Shown: positions 46,927-55,735 of the stretch, piece by piece
Position numbering within the stretch: position 1 is the stretch's first letter
Layout: each line of letters opens with the position of its first letter
Source of the DNA: Streptomyces sp. NBC_00690
GTDB taxonomy: Bacteria; Actinomycetota; Actinomycetes; Streptomycetales; Streptomycetaceae
NCBI RefSeq assembly: GCF_036226685.1
Contig: NZ_CP109009.1
Location: 3,100,001 to 3,164,000 of the forward strand
Direction of reading: 5' to 3'
Length of the DNA stretch: 64,000 nucleotides
Position numbers and translations under genes: made by a program
Notes under the pieces: model-generated
The model's database searches: none
Told to the model about the DNA's origin: nothing
Seen by the model: only the letters and a program-made list of their open reading frames with translations

Positions 46927-47868
46927 ATGACCACGTACACCCTGCGTTCGAAGCGCCGCAGAGCGGCGCTTCGGACCGCGGCCTTCCTCTCGCCCTGGTT
47001 GATCGGCTTCAGCGTCTTCTTCGCCTATCCGCTGATCTCGACCGTGTACTTCTCGTTCATGAGGTACGACGGCATCCGTCCACCCGTCTTTGACGGCCTG
47101 GACAACTGGACCTATGTCTTCAACGACTATCCGTTGTTCTGGCCGGCCGTACAGAACACGCTCTGGCTCGTCCTGGTGGCAGTCACCTGTCGCGTCGCCT
47201 TCGGGCTCGGCATCGGACTGCTGATCACCAAGATAAAGACGGGCGCCGGAGTCTTCCGCACCCTCTTCTACCTGCCCTATCTCGCTCCGCCTGTCGCGGC
47301 CACACTGGCGTTCGTGTTCCTGCTCAACCCCGGTACCGGACCGGTGAACTCCATCCTGGAGTCCTTCGGGATTTCGGCCCCAGGCTGGTTCACCGACCCC
47401 ACCTGGTCGAAGCCCGCCCTCACCATCCTCGCCGTCTGGGGAATCGGCGATCTCATGGTGATCTTCATGGCATCGCTGCTCGACGTGCCCAAGGAGCAGT
47501 ACGAAGCGTCGAAATTGGACGGAGCCTCGCCCTGGCAGCAGTTCCGGTTCATCACCCTGCCGAACATCTCCCCCATCATTCTGTTCGCAGTCGTCACCGG
47601 TGTGATCCAGGCAATGCAGTACTACACCCAACCGCTCGTGGCCGGAAAGGTGGCTTCCGGCGTGATCGGGGGCAGTGGACAGCAATTCGAACCCGGCTAT
47701 CCGGACAAGTCCACGCTGACCCTGCCGCAGATCATCTACAACGCCGGATTCCAGCGCTTCGACTACGGAGCGGCTGCCGTGATCGCACTCGTACTGTTTG
47801 GACTGTCGATGCTCTTCACCGCGTTCTTGATGCGCAGTCGAGGCGGACTGATTCGGGTGGGTGACTGA
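46927..47868 (+). CDS. sugar ABC transporter permease (MalF type)
   Basis: A 313-residue membrane protein with about six helices. The EAA loop EQYEASKLDGASPWQQFRFI lies near residue 200. It starts 16 bp after the binding-protein stop and forms the first permease of the pair. Confidence 0.93.
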   Translation: MTTYTLRSKRRRAALRTAAFLSPWLIGFSVFFAYPLISTVYFSFMRYDGIRPPVFDGLDNWTYVFNDYPLFWPAVQNTLWLVLVAVTCRVAFGLGIGLLITKIKTGAGVFRTLFYLPYLAPPVAATLAFVFLLNPGTGPVNSILESFGISAPGWFTDPTWSKPALTILAVWGIGDLMVIFMASLLDVPKEQYEASKLDGASPWQQFRFITLPNISPIILFAVVTGVIQAMQYYTQPLVAGKVASGVIGGSGQQFEPGYPDKSTLTLPQIIYNAGFQRFDYGAAAVIALVLFGLSMLFTAFLMRSRGGLIRVGD

Positions 47869-47870
47869 CC

Positions 47871-48770
47871 ATGGCCGTCCCGCTCAAGGAACGCTCCCCC
47901 GCACCTCCGAAGGCACCGCCGACACCAGCGCACCGCACGGCCCGCCGCAAAGCGCTCCTGCACTGGATCGCGGTGCATTCGCTGGGGGTGGCCGCCGCCC
48001 TGTTCTTCGTACTCCCCTTCGTCTTCGTCGTCCTCACCTCGCTGATGGGCAGTCAACAGACGCTGACCCGCGATCTCATCCCTACGACCTGGGAATGGGG
48101 GAACTACACCAAGGTGCTGGATACACCGGGCTTCTTGACCTGGTGGCGGAACACCCTGGTCTACGCGGGGCTGGGCACCGTCTTGACGGTCGTCTCGTCC
48201 CTCCCGGTGGCGTATGCACTCGCCAAGTTCCGATTCCGTGGACAGCGGCTCGCCATGATGCTCGTCATCTCGATGATGATGCTGCCGCCCCAGGTGATCA
48301 TCGTCCCGATGTACCTGTTCTGGGCGAAGGAATTGGACCTGGCGGGAAGTCTGTGGCCACTGATCATCCCCATGGCCTTCGGGGATGCGTTCGCCATCTT
48401 CCTGCTACGCCAGTTCCTGCTGACCATTCCCAACGAGTATCTGGATGCGGCGCGCGTGGACGGCTGCGGTGAACTGCGCATCCTGCTCAAGGTGATCCTG
48501 CCGATGGCCAAACCCGGAATCGCCGCAGTGGCCCTGTTCCAGTTCTTCTTCGCCTGGAACGACTACTTCGGCCCCCAGATCTACGCGTCCGAGAACCCGG
48601 CCGCCTGGACTCTCAGTTACGGTCTGGAATCGTTCAAGGGAGCGCACCACACCGACTGGAATCTCACGATGGCCGCGACCGTCTTGGTCATGGCCCCCGT
48701 GATCCTCGTGTTCTTCTTCGCCCAGAAAGCGTTCGTCGAGGGTGTCACATTGACCGGAGTGAAAGGCTAG
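47871..48770 (+). CDS. sugar ABC transporter permease (MalG type)
   Basis: A 299-residue membrane permease with about six helices and the EAA loop NEYLDAARVDGCGELRILLK. It starts 2 bp after the preceding permease stop, so the two are translationally coupled and form a heterodimer. Confidence 0.93.
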   Translation: MAVPLKERSPAPPKAPPTPAHRTARRKALLHWIAVHSLGVAAALFFVLPFVFVVLTSLMGSQQTLTRDLIPTTWEWGNYTKVLDTPGFLTWWRNTLVYAGLGTVLTVVSSLPVAYALAKFRFRGQRLAMMLVISMMMLPPQVIIVPMYLFWAKELDLAGSLWPLIIPMAFGDAFAIFLLRQFLLTIPNEYLDAARVDGCGELRILLKVILPMAKPGIAAVALFQFFFAWNDYFGPQIYASENPAAWTLSYGLESFKGAHHTDWNLTMAATVLVMAPVILVFFFAQKAFVEGVTLTGVKG

Positions 48771-48777
48771 GAATTTG

Positions 48778-50043
48778 ATGAAGCTCGCAGTCGTTGGTGG
48801 CGGGTCCACCTATACCCCCGAGTTGATTGACGGCTTCGCCAGGCTGAGGGACACCCTGCCCGTCAGCGAGCTCGTACTGATCGACCCCGATGCCGAGCGG
48901 CTCGAACTCGTCGGCGGTCTCGCCCGGCGCATCTTCGCGCGTCAGGGCCATGACGGCAGGATCGTCACGACCACCGACACGGACGCGGGCGTCGCCGACG
49001 CCGATGCGGTGCTGCTCCAGCTCCGGGTCGGCGGACAGGCCGCCCGCCAACAGGACGAGACCTGGCCGCTGGAATGCGGGTGCATCGGCCAGGAGACCAC
49101 CGGGGCCGGCGGTCTGGCCAAGGCCCTGCGAACCGTTCCCGTGGTCCTGGACATCGCCGAGCGCGTGCGGCGCACCAACCCCAACGCATGGATCATCGAC
49201 TTCACCAATCCGGTCGGCATCGTCACCCGCGCGCTCCTCCAAGCCGGTCACAAGGCGGTGGGGCTGTGCAACGTCGCGATCGGCTTCCAGCGCAAGTTCG
49301 CGGCGATGTTGGACACCACCCCGTCCAACGTCCATCTGGACCACGTCGGCCTCAACCATCTGACCTGGGAGACCGGGGTGCGCATCGGCGGCCCCGGGGG
49401 CGAGGACGTCCTGCCCAAACTGCTGGCCGAGCACGGCGAGGCCATCGCGGGGAACATCCAGTTGCCGCGGCCCCTGCTCGACCGCCTCGGTGTCGTGCCG
49501 TCGTACTACCTGCGCTACTTCTACGCCCATGACGAGGTCGTCAGGGAACTCGCGACCAAGCCCTCCAGGGCCGCGGAAGTCGCCGCCATGGAGAGCGAGC
49601 TCCTCCGGATGTACGCGGACCCGGCACTGGACACCAAGCCGGAACTGCTCGCCAAGCGCGGCGGGGCCTTCTACTCGGAGGCCGCCGTCGATCTCGCCGC
49701 GGCCCTCCTCGGCGGCGGGGGCAGCCCGCACCAGGTGGTGAACACCCTCAACAACGGCACCCTGCCCTTCCTGCCCGACGACGCGGTGATCGAGGTACAG
49801 GCTGCCGTCGACTCCCAGGGCGCCACCCCGCTGCCCGTACCACCGCTCGACCCCCTGTACTCGGGACTGATCGCGCAGGTCACGGCCTATGAACAACTGG
49901 CTCTGGACGCCGCGCTGCACGGCGGGCGCGACCGCGTGTTCCGGACTCTGTTGTCGCACCCCCTGATCGGGCAGTACGAGTACGCCGAAGCACTCACCGA
50001 CAAGCTCATCGCGCACAACCGTGAGCACCTGACGTGGGCGTGA
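48778..50043 (+). CDS. 6-phospho-beta-glucosidase-like GH4 glycosidase
   Basis: A 421-residue enzyme of glycoside hydrolase family 4, which uses NAD and a divalent metal to cleave phosphorylated glycosides through a redox mechanism. The NAD loop is LAVVGGGSTYTPELIDGF, and the metal-binding Cys is in GLCNVAIGFQ with NHLTWETG following. ECGCIGQETTGAGGLAKALR is typical of the 6-phospho-beta-glucosidase branch. GH4 members usually pair with a PTS, but the neighbours here are an ABC transporter and an ATP-dependent kinase. The ATG at 48778 is 7 bp from the permease stop. Confidence 0.9.
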   Translation: MKLAVVGGGSTYTPELIDGFARLRDTLPVSELVLIDPDAERLELVGGLARRIFARQGHDGRIVTTTDTDAGVADADAVLLQLRVGGQAARQQDETWPLECGCIGQETTGAGGLAKALRTVPVVLDIAERVRRTNPNAWIIDFTNPVGIVTRALLQAGHKAVGLCNVAIGFQRKFAAMLDTTPSNVHLDHVGLNHLTWETGVRIGGPGGEDVLPKLLAEHGEAIAGNIQLPRPLLDRLGVVPSYYLRYFYAHDEVVRELATKPSRAAEVAAMESELLRMYADPALDTKPELLAKRGGAFYSEAAVDLAAALLGGGGSPHQVVNTLNNGTLPFLPDDAVIEVQAAVDSQGATPLPVPPLDPLYSGLIAQVTAYEQLALDAALHGGRDRVFRTLLSHPLIGQYEYAEALTDKLIAHNREHLTWA

Positions 50044-51041
50044 TCACTGCGCAGTCGACGAGCGCGGCCGGGCCGGTCCTCGCGATCGACGCGGGCAACA
50101 GCAAGACGGACGTCGCCCTGGTCGCGGCGGACGGTTCCGTCCTCGCGACCGCGCGGGGGGGCGGGTTCCAGCCGCCCGTGGTGGGTGTCGAAGCGGCGCT
50201 CGACGTGCTGGGCTCCGCGGTCGACGAAGCCTTGGCCACCGCCCGCGCACAGGGGGCGGGCCTCGGCCCCATCGAGCACGTCTCCGCGTGTCTGGCCAAC
50301 GCCGATCTGCCGGTGGAGGAGGAGGAGTTGGCCGCGGCGATCCTCCTGCGCGGCTGGGCCCCCACTGCCGAGGTGCGCAACGACACCTTCGCGGTACTGC
50401 GGGCGGGGGTGGACGAGCCGCGCGGTGTGGCCGTCGTGTGCGGCGCGGGCATCAACTGCGCTGGCATGTTGCCCGACGGCCGGACCGTCCGCTTCCCCGC
50501 GATCGGGAAGATCTCCGGTGACTGGGGCGGCGGTGGGGGACTGTCGGACGAGGCGATGTGGCACGCGGCCCGGGCCGAGGACGGACGCGGTGAGCCGACC
50601 GCCCTGGCCCGGACCCTTCCGGCGCACTTCGGGCTGGACTCCATGTACGCACTGATCGAGGCGCTGCACCGGAAGAACATCCCCAAGGCACGCCGGCACG
50701 AGGTCGTACCCGTGCTCTTCGCGACCAGCGCTGACGGCGATCCCGTGGCGCGCTCGCTGGTGCGCAGACAGGCGGAGGAGATCGTCGTCATGTCGACAGT
50801 GGCCCTGGCCAAGTTGGGGCTGTTGGAGGAGGAGGTGCCGGTGCTGCTGGGTGGATCCGTGGTCGCGGCCCGCCATCCGGAGTTGGACGGTCAGATCGCC
50901 GCTCTGATGGCGGAGAAGGCGCCGAAGGCAGTGATCCGCGTGGTGACCGCACCCCCGGTACTGGGAGCGGCTCTCTTCGGTCTGGACCGGCTGGGCGCAC
51001 CAGCGGCTGCACGGACGAAACTGCGTGCCTACTACGTGTAG
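50040..51041 (+). CDS. BadF/BadG-type sugar kinase (N-acetylglucosamine kinase-like)
   Basis: A 333-residue ATP-dependent kinase of the BadF/BadG/BcrA/BcrD ATPase family, which includes N-acetylglucosamine kinase. The phosphate-1 motif is VLAIDAGNSKTDVAL; later landmarks are VAVVCGAGINCAG and GKISGDWGGGGGLSDEAMW. The GTG at 50040 overlaps the stop codon of the glycosidase gene by 4 bp (GTGA); GTG 50034 is an alternative. It probably phosphorylates the imported sugar before GH4 cleavage or the released sugar after it. Ends the operon before a terminator. Confidence 0.88.
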   Translation: MITAQSTSAAGPVLAIDAGNSKTDVALVAADGSVLATARGGGFQPPVVGVEAALDVLGSAVDEALATARAQGAGLGPIEHVSACLANADLPVEEEELAAAILLRGWAPTAEVRNDTFAVLRAGVDEPRGVAVVCGAGINCAGMLPDGRTVRFPAIGKISGDWGGGGGLSDEAMWHAARAEDGRGEPTALARTLPAHFGLDSMYALIEALHRKNIPKARRHEVVPVLFATSADGDPVARSLVRRQAEEIVVMSTVALAKLGLLEEEVPVLLGGSVVAARHPELDGQIAALMAEKAPKAVIRVVTAPPVLGAALFGLDRLGAPAAARTKLRAYYV

Positions 51042-51077
51042 GTACACAGCCATCCACTTGGCGTTGGCGTCGAGTCA

Positions 51078-51117
51078 GGTCGGGTTCCCGGTCCGATGGT
51101 GGACGGGGAACCCGACC
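51078..51117 (+). terminator. sugar operon terminator
   Basis: A perfect 12-bp inverted repeat (51078-51089 and 51106-51117), about 37 bp after the kinase stop codon. Confidence 0.75.
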
Positions 51118-51572
51118 GACTTCATGTCGACGCCCACAGGCATGCAGGGCAACGAGTCGGCAGGGCTTCCCTTTCGCGGCTGGGAGCCGATCCGACGGCG
51201 GCGGTAGTCCGTATCGCGGTAGGCCAGTGAGCCAGGTGTACCGCCAGCGACTCCCTAACCGCTGGGGTTGTTGAGGCAGTCGGGGCGAAGCTCGCACGGG
51301 AGTGGGAACGGGCGACGACGTGCGGGCCGTCGCTCAGTGGGGTGACCGAGCGGCATGTGTCCCCGATGCAGGCGGCGGACAGGGAACCGATCACTGCCCA
51401 GGAGCGTATTCAGGGTGAGGCCCCCAGCCGGTACGGCACGATCCATTGCCACATACACAAGATCCAGTCAATCTAGCTGTGATTGTCCGTCATCGCGGCC
51501 ATACTGCTGGCCGGGGGCACTCTCCGACCCGCTGGGGAGCGGGCCGATGTCAGCGACCGAGGGGGAGGTCAG
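51118..51572. other. 455-bp intergenic region
   Basis: No gene is supported. The last part, near 51446-51474, holds TTGCCA followed by an AT-richer patch that might be the glnX promoter, but the -10 element is weak. A GGAGGT ribosome site precedes the next gene. Confidence 0.4.
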
Positions 51573-52997
51573 GTGACACAGCCGAAGACCGGGCAGCGCA
51601 TGCCCGTCCAGCCGGCTCCGGCGTCGACGCCCGCGCAGCCGCCCGGAAGCACCGCGGGGCAGGTTCCGACCGGTGGTGCACCGGCGTCCCGTGGCTCCGT
51701 GGCCATCGCGGCGGATCGGCTGCGTTCGGCGGCGACCACCGAACCGGGACGACTGAGGATCATGGGTGCCGTCCTGGCGGCGCTGGTGGTCGTCTTCGGC
51801 ACCGTCACGGCCTTCGAGATCACGGACCGCGCCGAGGCTGCTGATGATGTCGTCAGCCGTAGCCAACCGTTGAGCGCGGACGCCGCATCCGTCTACCGCT
51901 CCCTGGCCGATGCGGACACGGCCGCGTCGAGCGGCTTCCTCGCCGGCTCGGGCGCCGAGCCGGCCGGAGTCCGCGAGCGGTACGAGAAGGACATCGCGGT
52001 CGCCTCCCGACTCCTCATCAAGGCCGCCACCCACACGGACGGCACCAGTGAGTCTGGCCGACAGATAGCCACGCTCAACGAACAGCTTCCGCTCTACACC
52101 GGCCGGGTGGAGACGGCACGCGCCTACAACCGGCAGGGGCTGCCCCTCGGCGGTGCGTATCTGCGCTTCGCGAACGAGCAGATGAGCAAGGTCCTGCTGC
52201 CCGCCGCGCAGAAGTTGTACGACGCCGAGAGCGCCCGCCTCGACAGGGACGACGAGGACGCCCGGTTCTGGCCGGTGCTGTCCGTCTCCCTAGGGCTGTT
52301 GGCCCTCGGTGCACTCGCCTGGACCCAACACCGTCTCTACCGCCGGACCAATCGCGTCTTCAACCAGGGACTGTTGGCGGCGACCGCCGCCGCCACCGTG
52401 GTCCTGCTGTGGCTCGCGGTGGGGCACTCGGTGGCCCGCGCCCAGTTGACCGAGGCGCGCGAGCACGGCCAGCGCTCCCTGAAGGTCCTCAACGACGCAC
52501 GGATCAGCTCGCTGAAAGCCCGGGCGAACGAGAACCTCACCTTGGTCGCCCGGGGTGCGGTCCTCACCGACGACGGCAAGCGCGACAAGTACGAGTCCGA
52601 GTACGGCGCGGGAATGGTCAAACTCAACGACGGCCTGAGCCGGGCGAAGTCCCTCGCCGATGACAGTGAGGGGCGCGATCCGGTCGAGGCCGCGACGACG
52701 AGCGTCGCCCAATGGCAGGACCGGCACCGGGCGGCGAGCACCACCGACAAGTCGGGGGACTACGACGGCGCACTGGCCAAGGTCATCGGCGCGAAGGACT
52801 CCACCGGGGAGTCGTTCGACCGGGTGGACGCGGCCCTCGCGAAGGCGCTGGCGCACGAGCAGGACGAGTTCACCAGCGCCGCACGCAATGGGCGGGACGC
52901 CCTGAGCGGGCTGCCCCTCGGCGCCGCCGCACTCGGAGCACTGGGCGCTGCCGGCGCCGTCATCGGCATCAACCGCAGGCTTTCGGAGTACCGGTGA
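51573..52997 (+). CDS. glnX: GlnX-like membrane protein
   Basis: A 474-residue membrane protein corresponding to mycobacterial GlnX (Rv0412c), which passes a signal from the extracellular amino-acid sensor GlnH to the kinase PknG. The Pro/Gln-rich N-terminus is cytosolic. Predicted helices lie near LRIMGAVLAALVVVFGTV, FWPVLSVSLGLLALGALAW, the following AATAAATVVLLWLAVG, and the final PLGAAALGALGAAGAVIGI. Two helical extracytoplasmic domains lie between helices 1-2 and 3-4. The assignment rests on topology plus gene order with glnH and pknG. GTG 51573 follows GGAGGT; a TTG at 51483 lacks support. Confidence 0.8.
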   Translation: MTQPKTGQRMPVQPAPASTPAQPPGSTAGQVPTGGAPASRGSVAIAADRLRSAATTEPGRLRIMGAVLAALVVVFGTVTAFEITDRAEAADDVVSRSQPLSADAASVYRSLADADTAASSGFLAGSGAEPAGVRERYEKDIAVASRLLIKAATHTDGTSESGRQIATLNEQLPLYTGRVETARAYNRQGLPLGGAYLRFANEQMSKVLLPAAQKLYDAESARLDRDDEDARFWPVLSVSLGLLALGALAWTQHRLYRRTNRVFNQGLLAATAAATVVLLWLAVGHSVARAQLTEAREHGQRSLKVLNDARISSLKARANENLTLVARGAVLTDDGKRDKYESEYGAGMVKLNDGLSRAKSLADDSEGRDPVEAATTSVAQWQDRHRAASTTDKSGDYDGALAKVIGAKDSTGESFDRVDAALAKALAHEQDEFTSAARNGRDALSGLPLGAAALGALGAAGAVIGINRRLSEYR

Positions 52998-53008
52998 GAG
53001 GGGGCGGG

Positions 53009-54148
53009 ATGCCGGACGACGAGACCGCGTCCAAGAGCAGATCCCGAGCCGCGGCGGAAGCCAGCGCGCAGGAGCAAGGCAGCGGCTCGGCAATGCACCT
53101 CCCGGACCCGGGGGCAGGCGTCGCCAGGCCAGGCAACGGGGCGGGCGCGCGGGGCAAGTTCAGCCTGCGCGGGTGGGGCGGTGTCGCGGCCATGGCCACC
53201 GCCTGTGTACTGACGGCCGTCGGGACACTGCTGCCGCTCTCCCAGGGCGCCGGCTCCGCCCTTCCGGTCGTGGGGCACAACATCTCCATGGCGGAGCGCG
53301 CCAAGGCAGACACCTGCACCGATCCGGAGGCATCGCTGACCCCGTCGGCCGCGGACGGGCCGAACATTCTCGCGATCAAGAAGCGCGGCAAGTTGATCGT
53401 CGGCGTCGACCAGAACAGCTACCGCTGGGGCTACCGCGACCCGGCGACGGGCGGGCTGAAAGGCTTCGACATCGATCTGGCACGGGCCATCGCCGTGGAC
53501 ATCCTCGGCAAGCCGGATGCCGTCATCTTCCGTGCCATACCGACCAACCAGCGCATCCCCGCCCTGAACAACGGGACGGTGGACATCGTCGTGCGAACGA
53601 TGACGATCAACTGTTCCCGGATCAAGCAGGTTGCCTTCTCCACCGCCTACTTCCAGGCGGGCCAGCAGGTCCTGGCGCCCAAGTCCTCGCCCATCACCGG
53701 GTACGACGAATCGTTGAAGGGCAAGAAGGTCTGCTCCGCCGAGGGCTCGACCGCCTTCGAAGCACTGGAGAAGAACTCCTTCGGAGCGGTCTACAAGGAC
53801 AAGAACGAGGGCAAGCCCACCGACGAGGACTTCCTGACGGTCTCCAACCAGTTGGACTGTCTGGTGCGCCTGCAAGAGGGGCTGGTCGACGCGATCGTCA
53901 CGGACAACGCACTCGCCGCCGGCCAGGCCGCGCAGGACCCCACGGTGGAGCTGAAGGGGAAGAAGCCCTTCACCACCGAGTTCTACGGAGTGGCGACGAA
54001 GCTCGGCAAGGACGACGTGGTCCGCCGGGTGAACCAGGTCCTGGAGAACTACCGGCAGAGCGCCTGGATGAGCTCGTACCAGGAGTGGCTGGCGGATGAC
54101 CTGCCCGGAATATCCGGGCCGCCCGCGCCCAAGTACCGGGGCGGCTGA
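53009..54148 (+). CDS. glnH: GlnH-like glutamate-binding protein
   Basis: A 379-residue extracytoplasmic binding protein of the amino-acid ABC family, matching mycobacterial GlnH. A hydrophilic 50-residue N-terminus precedes a hydrophobic segment (GVAAMATACVLTAVG), then the receptor domain with AIKKRGKLIVGVDQNSYRWG and GFDIDLARAIAVDILGKP. It contains only a poor lipobox (MATAC), so it may be a signal-anchored protein rather than a lipoprotein. It is likely a sensor, as no ABC permease is nearby. GTG 52994, which overlaps glnX by 4 bp, is an alternative start. Confidence 0.88.
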   Translation: MPDDETASKSRSRAAAEASAQEQGSGSAMHLPDPGAGVARPGNGAGARGKFSLRGWGGVAAMATACVLTAVGTLLPLSQGAGSALPVVGHNISMAERAKADTCTDPEASLTPSAADGPNILAIKKRGKLIVGVDQNSYRWGYRDPATGGLKGFDIDLARAIAVDILGKPDAVIFRAIPTNQRIPALNNGTVDIVVRTMTINCSRIKQVAFSTAYFQAGQQVLAPKSSPITGYDESLKGKKVCSAEGSTAFEALEKNSFGAVYKDKNEGKPTDEDFLTVSNQLDCLVRLQEGLVDAIVTDNALAAGQAAQDPTVELKGKKPFTTEFYGVATKLGKDDVVRRVNQVLENYRQSAWMSSYQEWLADDLPGISGPPAPKYRGG

Positions 54149-54193
54149 CGCGGCGCAGGGCCCCGGGTTCCGGGGTGCCCGCGCGGCACGATC

Positions 54194-54232
54194 CGCGTTG
54201 CTCGGCATCCGATGCGGACGCCGAGCAACGCG
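54194..54232 (+). terminator. glnXH terminator hairpin
   Basis: A perfect 13-bp inverted repeat (54194-54206 and 54220-54232, core GCGTTGCTCGGC) follows glnH by 45 bp. It should separate glnX-glnH from the downstream genes, at least in part. Confidence 0.7.
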
Positions 54233-54378
54233 CGACCACGCCACGGAATCGACGGCGGTGGAGCACAGAAGGACGAAGGGCCCGCCCGCAGCCGCACGCC
54301 CCCTGGGGGACGCGAGGGCGGGGCGGCAGGGCTGGAACCGTGCGCACACGCACGGACGACCGACGAGAGAGGTGATCG

Positions 54379-55716
54379 ATGGGCGCCGCGGGACCGTTCG
54401 CCGGCTCCGGGAATGCTTCCGGGCCGCCGATGGACCGGGACGAGGTGGACCGTGCACTGGCACGCCTCGGATCCGAGCACGAGGCCATCGAGACCTCGCT
54501 GCTCGCCCTCCAGGACCACGCGGGGCGCCGACTCCTCGAAGGCGCCGAGCTGACCGGGGTCACCAAGGACCGTTGGGCTGGCACCGAGCAGTCCATCGCC
54601 CTGCTGTGGAACTACTTCGACGCGTACAGCTCCGCCCTGACCGAAGCCCGGGAGCTACGGGCCCGGCGTCGCTGGTCGAGCCGTGAGGACCTGGTCGAGC
54701 TCACCGACCGGTTGCGGGGCGCCAGTGTCACCGTCGCGAATGCGACCCCGCAGCTCTCCTCGTCGATCACCGGCCCCGCCAAGCTCTCGGAGCGCTTCAG
54801 CCTCGAAGAACTCGTGGCCCGGATGAACGACCTCTACGCCCGCTCCCTGGACATGGTGGTCACTGCGGACGCGGTCTGGTCGGCGCTCCCCGCCCGGATC
54901 GACCTGCTCTCGGCGGAGCTCCAGCGCACCCGTTCGCTCGCCCATTCCGTCGGCGTACGACCGGGTGAGCACCCGTCGGGGGATGAACTGGAGTCCATCA
55001 CCCATGAGCTGACCGCACTGCGCGCCCAGGTCATCTCCGACCCGCTGGCGTTCTGGCGGTCCGCCCCCGGATCGTCGGCGCCGGGCGGCGGACGACCCGA
55101 CACCCAGCGCTACGACCGTGCGGCGCGGGCGTTGGAGGACATCCGGCGGGAGATCGAAGCGGTGCTGCGGGTCCGCCAGGACTCCGAGGAGCGGCTGATC
55201 CGACTGCGGGACCTGCTCTCCCGGGCCGACCGCACCCTGACCGAGGCCCGTTCGGCGCGCGGTGAGGTGCTCGCGAAGATAGCCGCGTCCGAGGTGCCCG
55301 CGGTGAGCGGACCGCCCTTCACCCTTCAGGAGCGGCTCGCCACGGCCGCCGAGTACCGACGGCACTCGCAGTGGCATCGGCTCTCCCCTCTGTTGGAGTC
55401 CCTGGAGCGGGAGGCGGAGGACGAATTGCTGCGGGCACGAGAGTCATTGACCGCCGTGACCGCACCGCTCGCCGTCCGCGCGGAACTGCGCGGCCGGCTG
55501 GACGCCTACAAGGCGAAGGTCGCCCGCACCGGCTTCGCCGAGGACCCGCTGCTCATCGAGCGGTACGACGCGGCGCGCAGGATGCTCTGGAGCGCGCCGT
55601 GCGATCTTCGGGTGGCCGAGCACGCGGTCCTGCGCTACCAGCAGGCCGCGGCGGAGGCACTCACCCACCGGGAGTCCGATCCAGCGGGCCCCGCTGACCG
55701 CGGAGGCATGAGATGA
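54379..55716 (+). CDS. unrecognised helical protein of the PknG locus
   Basis: A 445-residue soluble protein without recognised domains. It is almost entirely alpha-helical with long charged heptad-like stretches (ARALEDIRREIEAVLRVRQD, EERLIRLRDLLSRADRTL, LESLEREAEDELLRA). It lacks a signal peptide and transmembrane segments, so it is cytosolic. Only 19 bp separate it from pknG, and it lies between glnH and pknG; this suggests a scaffold or adapter in the same pathway. The ATG at 54379 follows GAGAGG. Function unknown. Confidence 0.75.
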   Translation: MGAAGPFAGSGNASGPPMDRDEVDRALARLGSEHEAIETSLLALQDHAGRRLLEGAELTGVTKDRWAGTEQSIALLWNYFDAYSSALTEARELRARRRWSSREDLVELTDRLRGASVTVANATPQLSSSITGPAKLSERFSLEELVARMNDLYARSLDMVVTADAVWSALPARIDLLSAELQRTRSLAHSVGVRPGEHPSGDELESITHELTALRAQVISDPLAFWRSAPGSSAPGGGRPDTQRYDRAARALEDIRREIEAVLRVRQDSEERLIRLRDLLSRADRTLTEARSARGEVLAKIAASEVPAVSGPPFTLQERLATAAEYRRHSQWHRLSPLLESLEREAEDELLRARESLTAVTAPLAVRAELRGRLDAYKAKVARTGFAEDPLLIERYDAARRMLWSAPCDLRVAEHAVLRYQQAAAEALTHRESDPAGPADRGGMR

Positions 55717-55735
55717 GCGTGCGCAGGGGGGAGTC

